Origin: Dyadobacter tibetensis Y620-1
GTDB taxonomy: Bacteria; Bacteroidota; Bacteroidia; Cytophagales; Spirosomataceae
Assembly (NCBI RefSeq): GCF_000566685.1
Contig: NZ_AZQN01000003.1
Span: 62,001 to 126,000 of the forward strand
DNA length: 64,000 nt
Reading direction: 5' to 3'
Of this stretch, positions 8,559 through 17,824 are shown piece by piece (position 1 is the first letter of the stretch; each line of letters opens with the position of its first letter). The translations under genes were made by a program, and so were the position numbers. Below the pieces are notes generated by a model. The model had not been told where the DNA came from. It made no database searches and saw nothing but the letters and a program-made list of their open reading frames with translations.

Positions 8559-9269
8559 TCAATCCAGATCACCCAACTGTGGTCGAATGAGTATTTCTTC
8601 TATTAATGCATTGTTGGACAGTTGATTAGCCGACCAAATTGTCTCAGCAATATCTTTGGAAGAAATGAATCTTTCTTCAGGAAGGTCCGTCCCTTCCCAA
8701 CTATTGGTATAGGTTGCACCGGGCAAAATGGCTGTGACTTTGATGTTATATGGCTTCATTTCCTCCCTTAATACCTTGGTCATTCCCAGCAAAGCAAACT
8801 TACTGATGCAGTATGAACCGCCATTGGGATAAGCCATGATACTGGCAGTGGAACAGATATTGAAAATATGTCCTTGCTTAGACTGCATCATATCGCCTAT
8901 AAGTCCTCTGGTGAGACGGTATGCACTGTATACATTGGTCTCAATTGTTTTTTCCAGAATCCCTTCTTCTTCATTATGTATCTGTCCAGGTACAAATATA
9001 CCTGTGTTGTTGATTAAAACATCGACATGGCGCTCCTGCTTTTTGATGAAATGGATGAACTGCTGGGTATCCTCAGGTAGAGACAGGTCGGCAACGATAA
9101 AATTGAGGGTTTGGTGAGGATACTTTACTAACATTTCCTTTTGTAAGCCCAACAGGTCATTTTGGCTTCTGGCACAGGTAATTACATCATACCCCCCTGA
9201 CAAAAATCGTTCAATGGTCGCTTTTCCTATGCCTTTGGTTCCCCCGCTGAGGACTAGTAATGGATTCAT
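8559..9269 (-). CDS. short-chain dehydrogenase/reductase
   Basis: Classical SDR of 236 residues with a Rossmann fold. The cofactor loop SGGTKGIG is at residues 8-15; the usual NNAG is NNTG at 87-90; catalytic residues are Ser140 (NICSTAS), Tyr153 and Lys157 (SYCISKFA). An Arg shortly after the second strand (TCARSQ) suggests NADP(H). The C-terminus ATYTNSWEG and LIRPQLGDLD resembles 3-ketoacyl-ACP reductase-like or sepiapterin-reductase-like SDRs, but the substrate cannot be read from sequence. It diverges from the MlaE gene, 62 bases away. Confidence 0.9.
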   Translation of the reverse strand: MNPLLVLSGGTKGIGKATIERFLSGGYDVITCARSQNDLLGLQKEMLVKYPHQTLNFIVADLSLPEDTQQFIHFIKKQERHVDVLINNTGIFVPGQIHNEEEGILEKTIETNVYSAYRLTRGLIGDMMQSKQGHIFNICSTASIMAYPNGGSYCISKFALLGMTKVLREEMKPYNIKVTAILPGATYTNSWEGTDLPEERFISSKDIAETIWSANQLSNNALIEEILIRPQLGDLD

Positions 9270-9331
9270 TTTTCTATTTGCTTTATTTTTTGCCTAATTT
9301 TCCCGAAAATATCGAAATGAATTAAGAAACT

Positions 9332-10060
9332 ATGTCTGTAATTGGTAAATACTTTATATTTCTAGGGAGTTTATTCTCCAAGGGTGAGAAAATTACAGTG
9401 TATTGGAGGCGCTTTATGGAGGAATGCGTGGGCCTTGGGGTCAACTCAATTTTTATTGTCGCCATTGTCTCTACATTTATTGGTGCCGTGTCCTGTATTC
9501 AAACGGCCTACAACCTGGTAAGTCCTATTATTCCTATCTCCACTGTGGCTCTTATTGTTCGCGATATGGAGATCTTGGAATTGGCGCCTACTATTACCTG
9601 TATTGTTCTCTCGGGGAAAGTGGGGTCTAATATAGCTAGCGAGTTGGGAACCATGCGTATTTCTGAACAGATCGATGCCTTGGAGGTCATGGGGATTAAT
9701 TCTTCATCCTATTTGGTACTGCCTAAGGTGCTTGCGGCTATGTTCACTTTTCCCATGCTGGTGATCATGTCTGCTTTTCTGGGTATTCTAGGCGGATATA
9801 TGGCCGGCACCCTGACGGGAGTAATAACAGAGCGGGATTATATGTATGGAATTCGTGACTCCTTTGTACCTTATAATATATTTTTCATGCTAGTTAAGCC
9901 ATTTGTATTTGGCTTTCTGATTGCCACCATTTCTTCTTTTCAGGGATTTTATATTAAAGGGGGGGCTTTAGAAGTGGGCAAGGCCAGCACGCAAGCCGTC
10001 ACGAATAGCTGTATTGCCATTCTGATCGCCGACTTTATCTTAGCACAAATGCTTTTGTAG
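9332..10060 (+). CDS. mlaE: MlaE-family lipid ABC transporter permease
   Basis: Inner-membrane permease of the MlaE/YrbE (PF02405) family, which moves phospholipids between inner and outer membranes. The 242 residues contain five to six hydrophobic segments and the family's conserved core ELGTMRISEQIDALEVMGI (residues 104-122), the coupling region that contacts the ATPase. The start MSVIGKYFIFLGSLFSK is typical. The ATPase gene follows 21 bases later. In most relatives a substrate-binding MlaD/MCE gene is next; here the following gene is on the opposite strand. Confidence 0.93.
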   Translation: MSVIGKYFIFLGSLFSKGEKITVYWRRFMEECVGLGVNSIFIVAIVSTFIGAVSCIQTAYNLVSPIIPISTVALIVRDMEILELAPTITCIVLSGKVGSNIASELGTMRISEQIDALEVMGINSSSYLVLPKVLAAMFTFPMLVIMSAFLGILGGYMAGTLTGVITERDYMYGIRDSFVPYNIFFMLVKPFVFGFLIATISSFQGFYIKGGALEVGKASTQAVTNSCIAILIADFILAQMLL

Positions 10061-10081
10061 GCAATATAAATCCAAAAAGTA

Positions 10082-10828
10082 ATGATCCAGATTCAAGATA
10101 TTAAGAAGGCATTTGGCGAAAAGGCGGTTTTAAAAGGTGTCAGTAGTACTTTTCAAAAGGGGCAGACGAATCTGATTATCGGAGGAAGCGGCACCGGGAA
10201 AAGTGTTTTGATGAAGACTATGATCGGACTGATCAAGCCAGATTCGGGCAGGGTGCTATACGATGGGCGTGAGTTCTATGAGAGTGGGGCGGAGGTGCAA
10301 CAGGCCATTCGCCGTGAAATGGGTGTCCTATTTCAGGGAGGAGCCTTGTTCGATTCTCAGACGGTGGAGCAAAATGTACGCTTTCCTTTAGATATGCTTA
10401 CAAACCAGCCCATGGATGAGAAACAAGACCGGGTAGCCGCTTGTCTGAAAAGAGTAGGCCTGGAGGGGACGGGTAATCGTATGCCATCCGAAATTAGTGG
10501 AGGAATGAAGAAAAGGGTGGGAATTGCCCGGGCCATTGTAATGAATCCCATGTACCTGTTTTGTGATGAACCCAATTCTGGCTTAGACCCGCTTACAGCA
10601 GTCAAAATAGATGCGCTGATCCAGGAAATAACGGAAGAATATGATATTACCACGGTCATTATCACCCATGATATGAATTCGGTGATGGAAATTGGCCAGA
10701 ACATTGTTTTCCTATACCAGGGCGATAAGCTTTGGGAAGGTGGAAACGAAGATATCGTTCGGTCAACAGTTCCTGAACTGCGCGAATTCCTTTTTGCTAA
10801 CAAGTTACTCAGAGAAATGGAGCCGTGA
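10082..10828 (+). CDS. mlaF: MlaF-type ABC transporter ATP-binding protein
   Basis: ATPase partner of the MlaE permease. Walker A GGSGTGKS is at residues 34-41, the Q-loop glutamine is Gln85, the signature ISGGMKK is at 138-144 (the MKKR form is typical of MlaF), Walker B YLFCDEP at 158-164, and the H-loop His196 in ITHDMNS. Length 248 is normal. It is translated from the same transcript as mlaE. Its stop lies 9 bases from the stop of the convergent flippase gene. Confidence 0.95.
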   Translation: MIQIQDIKKAFGEKAVLKGVSSTFQKGQTNLIIGGSGTGKSVLMKTMIGLIKPDSGRVLYDGREFYESGAEVQQAIRREMGVLFQGGALFDSQTVEQNVRFPLDMLTNQPMDEKQDRVAACLKRVGLEGTGNRMPSEISGGMKKRVGIARAIVMNPMYLFCDEPNSGLDPLTAVKIDALIQEITEEYDITTVIITHDMNSVMEIGQNIVFLYQGDKLWEGGNEDIVRSTVPELREFLFANKLLREMEP

Positions 10829-10837
10829 CCTGGGAGG

Positions 10838-12340
10838 CTAAAGTCGGAGCCGGGCGGGTAGGGCCTTCATCTCTTTCCAGTAGGTGAGGGCTATCAGAAG
10901 CAAGAATACGAGCATATGGATTCCTACCGAAACCCCCAGATGGGCTATGTCGAAATGGTTGGATATGGCGATCAGCACTGCTCCCATTATAATATAGCCC
11001 AGGGCCGATTTTAAATCGTAAGGAACGGGGTAATATTTTTGTCCGAAATAATAGCAGAGTGCAGCCATGGATAACCCTGAGGTGGCAAATGCGATGGCAA
11101 ATCCCAGATAGCCAATAGTAGGGACCAGAAAAACACTCACCAAAATGGTAACGGTGGCGCCGGTGAGGGTGAAGTAGGTTCCAAACTGTGTTTTGTCCGT
11201 GAGTTTAAACCATGCAGCTAGGTTATAATAGATTCCTAAAAATAGAAAGCCAGCCAGTAGCCAGGGCACAATGGGGAGCGCTTCATGGTACATTTTCTGC
11301 TTCAGAAATAACTCCGCCAGAAGATCTAAGTTAATAGAAATTCCTACCCACATGAGCACACAAATGATGATGAAGAATTTCATGATTCTTGCAAACACGG
11401 GGGGGGCGTTTTTATCTTCACCCTTCGAGAAGAAAAATGGCTCCGCAGCATATTTAAAAGCCTGAATGGCCAGATTCATAAATATGGACAGTTTGTAACA
11501 TTGCCCATATATACCGATAGCCTCTTTAGTAGTACGGCCTGGATAAAAGTTGGGCGGAAGCAGAAATTGCATCACGGCCCGGTCGAAGAGCATATTGAGC
11601 ACTGCGGCAGCGTTCATTATCATGATGGGATAGGCATATACCCATACTGGTTTGAAAATTTTTCGGTTCAATACCATTCTGAAATCGGCAAATTCCTTTC
11701 TGAGCATCCAGAAGAATAAAAGGTTGGCGATCAGGTTAGCCATAATGATATAGTCGGGAGCATGGCTTGGATCGTAAAAGATAGCGATCAGGGGCTGAAG
11801 AAAAGCTAAATATTTCCCTTGATGTATATCCCTGCAAATGATCAGGAAGAATAAATTCAAGCTGATATTGATTAAAATATTGCTCACCCTTATGATGACG
11901 AATTTCTTCCCTTTTCCTTCCAGCCTAAGTCGGGCAAAAGGGATTGAAACGATGGCATCTGTGGCCATGATCAGGGCAAACCAGCGGACCAAATGCGCGT
12001 TTTCCGGATATTGAATATAAGAAGCTACCTGGTTGGCATTCAGAATCAAGATACCGGAGCCCAGACTACTGACTAGAATTACTGCCGTTAGAATAAGATT
12101 ATAATATTGCTGCCGATCTTCTTCTTTTCTGGCGAAGCGAAAAAATGCGGTTTCCATTCCGAAGGTGTAAAGCACCAAGGAGAGTCCTGCATAGGCATAC
12201 AGCTGTACCTGTACGGCAAGCTCGTCAGCCATGAAAAGTTTGGTGTGAAGCGCTACCAGTAAATAGTTCAAAAAACGCCCCAGCATGGTGCTAATTCCAT
12301 AAACGGCGGTATCACTGGCTAGTTTCTTAAGTACACTCAT
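10838..12340 (-). CDS. polysaccharide biosynthesis protein / oligosaccharide flippase
   Basis: Integral membrane protein of the MOP flippase superfamily (Wzx/RfbX type), predicted to flip lipid-linked oligosaccharides across the inner membrane for capsule, O-antigen or exopolysaccharide. From the chosen ATG it has 500 residues and about 12-14 hydrophobic helices; the opening KKLASDTAVYGISTMLGRFLNYLL is typical of the family. The frame is open to an ATG at 12412, but this would add 24 polar residues before the first helix and lie close to the terminator of the upstream gene, so I start at 12340. No glycosyltransferase genes are next to it. Confidence 0.9.
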   Translation of the reverse strand: MSVLKKLASDTAVYGISTMLGRFLNYLLVALHTKLFMADELAVQVQLYAYAGLSLVLYTFGMETAFFRFARKEEDRQQYYNLILTAVILVSSLGSGILILNANQVASYIQYPENAHLVRWFALIMATDAIVSIPFARLRLEGKGKKFVIIRVSNILINISLNLFFLIICRDIHQGKYLAFLQPLIAIFYDPSHAPDYIIMANLIANLLFFWMLRKEFADFRMVLNRKIFKPVWVYAYPIMIMNAAAVLNMLFDRAVMQFLLPPNFYPGRTTKEAIGIYGQCYKLSIFMNLAIQAFKYAAEPFFFSKGEDKNAPPVFARIMKFFIIICVLMWVGISINLDLLAELFLKQKMYHEALPIVPWLLAGFLFLGIYYNLAAWFKLTDKTQFGTYFTLTGATVTILVSVFLVPTIGYLGFAIAFATSGLSMAALCYYFGQKYYPVPYDLKSALGYIIMGAVLIAISNHFDIAHLGVSVGIHMLVFLLLIALTYWKEMKALPARLRL

Positions 12341-12457
12341 TCGGCTTAAATTCGTATTGGGGCTTTTCTGAAATTGATCTGGCAGGAGTCTGGAATTCCC
12401 TTGGATGAGCAAAGATGTGCATAACTCGTAAATATTTTAAGTGAAGGCACAAAAAAA

Positions 12458-12485
12458 GTCCTCCCACCACGTGGGTGGAGAGGAC
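12458..12485 (-). terminator. intrinsic terminator after TetR gene
   Basis: GC-rich hairpin: GTCCTC-CCACC paired with GGTGG-A-GAGGAC, with one bulge, around a 5-base loop. On the minus strand it is followed at once by seven T residues. It ends the TetR transcript and insulates the downstream flippase gene. Confidence 0.88.
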
Positions 12486-12545
12486 ATTCGCCTGATTACT
12501 GATAATGCTTAAGAAAAGTAAAATGCTTGAATAGGCGTCTGGTTT

Positions 12546-13151
12546 TTATTTGCCAATGTTTCTGATAATCCTTTCACACACCGCTTCAATGCGCTTCCAG
12601 TCATCGTCTGACTTAAGGTCAACATCGATCATCGAGTCACGATAATCCGCTGAAATAGTCAGATAATAAATCCCGGCCGATAAGAATGCCATTAGGGCTC
12701 CCGTATCTTCAAAATTAGGCAGGGACCCAATTTTTTTAATAAGATTTTGAGCACTGGCATTTCGGGAATCCGAAAGCATGGGCTTGCCTGTACCAATTTC
12801 CCAACGAAGCAAATCGCGGGTGGCCTTGCGCTCGCGCATATCACTCATAAAGGTTTTTGTAACCTTTACCAGGGTGTCAGTTGCGTCCTCGGGTGCAATG
12901 GGGCCTAGATCATCCAAATAGTCATCTGCAGAAGTAGAGGTATATAGCCCCGACTTTACATATTGCTCCATGAGACCATCTACACTTTCGAAGTATCGGT
13001 AGATCAGAACTTTGTTAACTCCGGCTGTACGAGCTATCAGGTTCACACCTACTTTCTCCGTTCCATACTGCTCAATAACATCACCGACGGCCTTCAGAAT
13101 TTTTCCTTTGGTCCGCTCTCGGTCTCTTTTTTTAACTTTTTCTACTTTCAT
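12546..13151 (-). CDS. TetR/AcrR family transcriptional regulator
   Basis: A 201-residue one-component regulator. The N-terminal helix-turn-helix spans about residues 12-60: RTKGKILKAVGDVIEQYG, then VNLIARTAGVNKVLIYRYFES, a clear TetR pattern. The C-terminal ligand and dimer domain (about 65-201) is not assignable and its ligand is unknown. The first residues are very basic (KVEKVKKRDRERTKG). It has its own terminator and diverges from the cytochrome c peroxidase gene, which it could regulate, although no operator is evident. Confidence 0.92.
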   Translation of the reverse strand: MKVEKVKKRDRERTKGKILKAVGDVIEQYGTEKVGVNLIARTAGVNKVLIYRYFESVDGLMEQYVKSGLYTSTSADDYLDDLGPIAPEDATDTLVKVTKTFMSDMRERKATRDLLRWEIGTGKPMLSDSRNASAQNLIKKIGSLPNFEDTGALMAFLSAGIYYLTISADYRDSMIDVDLKSDDDWKRIEAVCERIIRNIGK

Positions 13152-13503
13152 GTGGGTTGCGTTTAACTTGAATTGTTATGGTAATGATACTTTTCAGAAC
13201 ACTAAATAAATAGGTTTCATTTTGTATATGTCACCAATATCGCCATAACGGTTGATTAAATCGGGATATACGACATTAAAAAGTGATTAAAATTTAAATA
13301 ATTTCTCTTTTTTCTTTAATTATGGCAAGTCAGTTCACTTTTTTAGGTAACCGGCTAACGGCAATTGCAGTGACATGTCTAACAAAAGTTTAGTCGTACT
13401 GCACCTTTGGAGAGGGATTAAAATGGAATAGTCCTGGACTTTTCTCATAGAAAGTAATGGTCCAGCAACAGTATAAAGGTAAAATTGAGGGCTTAAAAGA
13501 AAA
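13152..13503. other. intergenic region between tetR and cytochrome c peroxidase genes
   Basis: 352 bases, AT-rich, between divergent genes. I see no RNA gene, convincing small ORF or hairpin with a U-tract. It should hold the promoters of both genes, but no exact TTG-N19-TAnnTTTG match was found. ORFs seen here are antisense extensions of neighbours. Confidence 0.5.
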
Positions 13504-14688
13504 ATGGCTTTCCTTATGATATTGACAAATCGGATATGGTTATGTCTGGCGATAATAGTCCTGGATTCCTGCCAGCCTACACCAGCAACCGTGAATGATG
13601 AAAAAGTGGTTGAGACCCTGGCAGACCTAGGTGCTTTGCCACTGGAGGCCCCTGATCCTACCGACAATCCCCGGAGCCCCGAAAAAGTGGAACTGGGCAG
13701 ACTGCTTTTTTTTGATCCCATCTTGTCGGGAAATCGGGAGGTCTCCTGTGCCACCTGTCATTTACCTGAGTTTAATTATGCCGAATTTTTAGAAACTTCA
13801 ATTGGGGTAAATGGTGAGGGAACAGGTAGCAAACGGCGATTTCGGAGTCCAAATACCATACCTTTTGTATTAAGAAATTCCCAGGCCGTACTGAATGCTG
13901 CTTTTAATGGTATACAAAATAATAGACAATATCGGCCAGAACAGGCCCCCATGTTTTGGGATAACCGAGCCCGGGGTCTGGAAGAGCAGGCCTTAATACC
14001 TATCAAAACCTTGGAGGAGATGAGGGGGCATGACTTTTCTGAAGAGGAGATCCTGGATGAAGTAATTCTAAGACTAAAAGCCATTCCTACCTATCAGGAA
14101 ATGTTTGAAAGGGCATTTAAAGAGGATAGTATGCCCCTGTCGGCACAGAATGTGGCCAAAGCATTGGCCAGCTACGAACGTACGCTCATTGCTCCCAACA
14201 CCCGTTTCGATGCCTACATGCGGGGAGATAGCTTGGCTCTATCCCTTAGTGAAAAGGATGGTCTGCAGTTATTTCTGAAAACCGGATGTGCGAAATGTCA
14301 CTCAGGGCCTATGTTTTCCGATTATAAACTCCACGTACTAGGCGTTCCCGATACTCCTAATCGGGTACGTGTCGATTCGGGGGCCGAGGGGAAATATGCT
14401 TTTCGTACGCCTTCATTGCGTAACTTGCGCTATACAGCACCCTATATGCATAGTGGCAAATTTGCCCGCTTGGAGCAGGTGCTGATGTTTTATGAAGATG
14501 TAGCGGGGGGAAAGGTGCTCCATCCGAGGGTAGTGCCAGGGCAAATCGATACTTTGGCTACGCAGATGACGGTGAATTTTAAAGATATATCTCGAATTGT
14601 CGAATTTCTCAACACCCTCAACGATGACAAATTTGATAAGCGTATTCCAGAGGAGGTGCCTAGTGGGCTTCCCGTAAAGGGAATCTAA
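13504..14688 (+). CDS. di-heme cytochrome c peroxidase (MauG/CcpA family)
   Basis: Periplasmic di-heme protein that reduces hydrogen peroxide with electrons from c-type cytochromes, or acts as a MauG-like oxidase. Two c-type heme sites are seen: CATCH at residues 82-86 and CAKCH at 262-266. The segment LGRLLFFDPILSGN before the first heme, and FRTPSLRNLRYTAPYMHSGKF after the second, are standard for the family. The N-terminus has a hydrophobic signal ending in LDSC at residue 23, so it may be a lipoprotein, though Asp at the -2 position is unusual. Length 394 is in range. rmuC follows 53 bases later but is unlikely to be functionally linked. Confidence 0.94.
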   Translation: MAFLMILTNRIWLCLAIIVLDSCQPTPATVNDEKVVETLADLGALPLEAPDPTDNPRSPEKVELGRLLFFDPILSGNREVSCATCHLPEFNYAEFLETSIGVNGEGTGSKRRFRSPNTIPFVLRNSQAVLNAAFNGIQNNRQYRPEQAPMFWDNRARGLEEQALIPIKTLEEMRGHDFSEEEILDEVILRLKAIPTYQEMFERAFKEDSMPLSAQNVAKALASYERTLIAPNTRFDAYMRGDSLALSLSEKDGLQLFLKTGCAKCHSGPMFSDYKLHVLGVPDTPNRVRVDSGAEGKYAFRTPSLRNLRYTAPYMHSGKFARLEQVLMFYEDVAGGKVLHPRVVPGQIDTLATQMTVNFKDISRIVEFLNTLNDDKFDKRIPEEVPSGLPVKGI

Positions 14689-14741
14689 ATGGAAAGAGTC
14701 GCTTTACCCGGGAGAGGTAAACCCGGAAGGGGATGACATAA

Positions 14742-16283
14742 TTGATGAATATGATAATAACATTTTTACCCTATCTAGTGGTAGGACTTATATTGGGCGC
14801 TTTTTTGGGCTATTTATGGGCGATAAATCGTCAAAGACAACAGGGGCAAGATCGGGAGAGAGAGGCCCAACGGACTTTTGGGCAGCTGGAGAGAGACTAT
14901 GTAGCCTATCAGGCTACGAGTACCCAGCAACTGAACGGGCTAGACCGACAGCTTAAGGATAAGTCTGATGAGATTTATAGACTTAGAGCGCAGAACGATC
15001 GGCTTATGGTCGAGTTAAGTGATGCTCGTGAGAAAGTAACCTATGCCCAGGCGGCTATTCAGTCGGTACGCAATAGCTTGTCCGAAAAGCTCGACGAACT
15101 GTCTGCTCTGAAAAATGAAAAAGAGCTGTTACAGTCTGATCTCAACGCTGCTTATCAGCAGTTGGCAATGACACAATCTCAGAACGCCTCCATGCAGGAA
15201 AAGCTGGATTTCCAAAAAGAGGAGATGGGTAAGATGAGTGAAAAATTCCATCTAGAATTTGAGCGAATAGCTAGCAGTTTACTGGATTCTAAAGCGGCCA
15301 AATTTACCGAACTAAACCGAAACAACTTGTCTACCATTCTTGAGCCTTTGGGCCAGAATATCCAAGCTTTTAAAGCGAGGGTGGATGAAGTTTACGATAA
15401 AGAATCCAAAGAACGATTTTCCTTAGGGGAAAAAGTCAAGGAATTGGCGGCTCTGAATCAACTTATCGGTGAAGAAGCAAGGAACCTCACCCGGGCCTTG
15501 AAAGGAGAGTCCAAAACCCAGGGCCGTTGGGGTGAAATGATTTTAGAAAATATCCTGGAAAAGTCTGGGCTGGTAAAGGGGAGGGAATATTTCATGGAAC
15601 AGGAGCTCAGCGATCGGGATGGAAAGGCGCTGCTTTCTCAACATGAGAATAAAAAAATGAGACCCGATGCTATTATTAAGTATCCCGATAACAGAAGTGT
15701 GATCATCGATTCTAAGGTTTCTCTAAACGCCTATCTGCGTTATCTGAATACCACCGATCTGGAGCTACAACAAATAGAACTGAAGAGCCACGTGACGGCT
15801 ATCAAAAATCATATTATCACTTTGAGTTCCAAGGGTTATGATGATTACGACCGGGCACTGGACTTTGTAATGCTTTTTGTGCCTAGCGAGCCCGCCTACA
15901 TAGCGGCCCTACAGGGAGACGCCGACTTATGGAATTTTGCCTATGATCGACGAATCCTTTTGCTGAGCCCCACTAATCTTATAACTTCCTTAAAGTTGAT
16001 TGTAGATTTATGGAAGCGTGAGAATCAAAATCAGAATGCGCAGGAAATAGCAGAAAGAGGTGCAAAGCTCTATGATAAGTTTTCAGCTTTTATCCAGAAC
16101 ATGCAGGATGTTGGCGCTCAACTCGACAAGGCTCAATATAAATATCAGGAGGCCTATAAGCAGCTTAGTACCGGGAATGATAACTTGGTCCTGCAAGCTA
16201 CTAAACTGAAAAATTTAGGACTCAAGACCAAGAAATCAATCCCCGAACACCTGATAGAGAATTCGGAACGTGAAATTCCTTAA
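14742..16283 (+). CDS. rmuC: DNA recombination protein RmuC
   Basis: RmuC family protein, a nuclease-like protein that limits inversions between short inverted repeats in E. coli. Residues 5-28 form one membrane helix; residues about 30-170 are coiled coil rich in Gln, Glu and Arg; the RmuC domain begins near 210 with NLTRALKGESKTQGRWGEMILENILEKSGL and continues through MRPDAIIKYPDNRSVIIDSKVSLNAY and FVPSEPAYIAALQ. Length 513 is normal. Its TAA stop overlaps the stop of the convergent T9SS gene in the shared four bases TTAA. Confidence 0.95.
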   Translation: MMNMIITFLPYLVVGLILGAFLGYLWAINRQRQQGQDREREAQRTFGQLERDYVAYQATSTQQLNGLDRQLKDKSDEIYRLRAQNDRLMVELSDAREKVTYAQAAIQSVRNSLSEKLDELSALKNEKELLQSDLNAAYQQLAMTQSQNASMQEKLDFQKEEMGKMSEKFHLEFERIASSLLDSKAAKFTELNRNNLSTILEPLGQNIQAFKARVDEVYDKESKERFSLGEKVKELAALNQLIGEEARNLTRALKGESKTQGRWGEMILENILEKSGLVKGREYFMEQELSDRDGKALLSQHENKKMRPDAIIKYPDNRSVIIDSKVSLNAYLRYLNTTDLELQQIELKSHVTAIKNHIITLSSKGYDDYDRALDFVMLFVPSEPAYIAALQGDADLWNFAYDRRILLLSPTNLITSLKLIVDLWKRENQNQNAQEIAERGAKLYDKFSAFIQNMQDVGAQLDKAQYKYQEAYKQLSTGNDNLVLQATKLKNLGLKTKKSIPEHLIENSEREIP

Positions 16284-17215
16284 CGTTTGATAAAGCTTTC
16301 CACTATTTGCAACCCAGTTCGGGTAGTGACTTCAAGCATATACTGACCGGCGGGAAGCTCGCCTACCTCGACTTGATTTGCTGGTCCCTCAAGGGATCGC
16401 AGCTTTTTGCCGAACCTAGAAATAATGTTAATTTGCTTGATTATCTGACCATTGGGTAGATTCACCTGGAGGCTGTTATCGGTTGGGTTAGGATAACAAT
16501 AGCCATTATCGGTCGCTTCGTAGGACGCCGCAATGATCCGAGAGTATGTTCCTTTGCCGTCCAGGTCTATTTGTGTCAGACGATAATAATTTATTCCAGG
16601 GAGAGGCTCCGGGTCTTCCAGGTTGTATTCTTGCAAACTGGAAGTACTCCCTTTTCCATCTACAAAACCAACAGAAGTCCAGATTTGAGCGTCTGGCGAG
16701 CGCATTAATTCAAATCCTGCGTTGTTTTGCTCTTCGGTGGTGGTCCAGTTCAGCATAATCCTTCCTGCAGTTGTCTGAGAATAGAATGCGACCAGAGTTA
16801 CGGGAAGGGGGTCATGTTGCGTACCATCTCCTGTGATACTAATAGGGGTACCATTCGGACAGTAAGTGAGATTCCCTCCTTCATTAATCTTCACCCAATT
16901 ATAATGGTTATTATTGGGGGGAAGGGGCGTGTTCCCCTGATAATAAAAATGGGCTCCACCATTCAGTCTTACAAACCAGGAATTGAAGGAGGAATGCCAG
17001 GCAACTGCAATGGTGATATTTGGCGTACCATTTATGGTCCCTATCCCTTCATAATAAATCCGACCGGTACTTGCCGTGCCAGCAGTGTTCTCTGTTAGAG
17101 TCACAGGACTGGAAAAACAACTTCCGGAAATGATGACAGATTGTGCCTGGATGCCCGTTGTACCTATCAAATACCCTATCAGTATTGTAAGCAAAATGGA
17201 TCGTGTTCGGTTCAT
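16280..17215 (-). CDS. secreted protein with T9SS type A sorting domain
   Basis: A 311-residue exported protein. Residues 1-24 are a signal peptide (RSILLTILIGYLIGTTGIQAQ). The N-terminal domain (about 25-135) is Gly/Asn/Thr-rich with a few aromatic residues and two Cys, and I do not recognise it. A connecting segment LPVTLVAFYSQTTAGRIMLNWTTTEEQN (about 137-215) is the usual Bacteroidetes fibronectin-like linker, and residues from about 230 form the type A sorting domain (YCYPNPTDNSLQV to GQYMLEVTTRTG). It would be exported and anchored at the surface. It is 30 bases behind the tail-collar gene, probably in one transcript. No enzymatic motif is visible. Confidence 0.85.
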   Translation of the reverse strand: MNRTRSILLTILIGYLIGTTGIQAQSVIISGSCFSSPVTLTENTAGTASTGRIYYEGIGTINGTPNITIAVAWHSSFNSWFVRLNGGAHFYYQGNTPLPPNNNHYNWVKINEGGNLTYCPNGTPISITGDGTQHDPLPVTLVAFYSQTTAGRIMLNWTTTEEQNNAGFELMRSPDAQIWTSVGFVDGKGSTSSLQEYNLEDPEPLPGINYYRLTQIDLDGKGTYSRIIAASYEATDNGYCYPNPTDNSLQVNLPNGQIIKQINIISRFGKKLRSLEGPANQVEVGELPAGQYMLEVTTRTGLQIVESFIKR

Positions 17216-17245
17216 GATTCCCTGAGTTTAAAGCGAATGATAGCG

Positions 17246-17764
17246 TTATCCTCTGGAAGGAAAAACACCTTCTAAACTGATACAGAATTGCAGAGCGATA
17301 AAAGGTTGCATAATATTTACAGGATAGTTACCACCGGTGGTGCCTATAGAGTCTGGATTCAAAGTGGTATTGGCAGTACCGTCTAGGTATGCGTTATTGC
17401 CGAAGGTGGCCGCGGCCAGCAATGCGTTAGAAGGATTAGCTGTTTCCGCCTGATTCATGGAAGCTTTCAACATATGACTATGGCTGGGTAGATTGGTGCT
17501 CAGGAGGGTGACGGTAGGACTACCGGCTTTTTCGCCATCCTTATAGTAGGGCAAGCCCGGCCCGCTTCCCGGTCCTAGGGGGACTCTTCCTCGTAAGTCG
17601 GGTAAGCCGAAAGTTTCCACGCCATTACCGCCATAAGTAGTGCCTAGTAGGGAGAAAAGCGCGGAGTTTTGGGCTATGGACAGTAATTGCCCATTACAGG
17701 CGGCCCAGCCTCTGGGAACAAAATTGTAGGGTAATATGCAGATCATGCCTAGGTAAGTATCCAT
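17246..17764 (-). CDS. MdpB-type phage tail collar domain protein
   Basis: A 172-residue protein of the tail collar family (PF07484), called microcystin-dependent protein MdpB in many annotations. The opening MICILPYNFVPRGWAACNGQ, then QNSALFSLLGTTYGGNG, LPDLRGRVPLG (about 54-64), LPSHSHML and the closing MQPFIALQFCISLEGVFPSRG follow the family almost throughout. The fold is shared with the receptor-binding tips of tail fibres. There is no signal peptide and no other phage structural gene nearby, so this is not a prophage remnant. Its biological role in Bacteroidetes is unknown. It sits between the unrecognised 253-residue gene and the T9SS gene. Confidence 0.92.
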   Translation of the reverse strand: MDTYLGMICILPYNFVPRGWAACNGQLLSIAQNSALFSLLGTTYGGNGVETFGLPDLRGRVPLGPGSGPGLPYYKDGEKAGSPTVTLLSTNLPSHSHMLKASMNQAETANPSNALLAAATFGNNAYLDGTANTTLNPDSIGTTGGNYPVNIMQPFIALQFCISLEGVFPSRG

Positions 17765-17824
17765 AACTGAAAAGGTAAAATGCTTAAAAAATATATAGAT
17801 TTTAAAGATTGTAATGGGATTATA

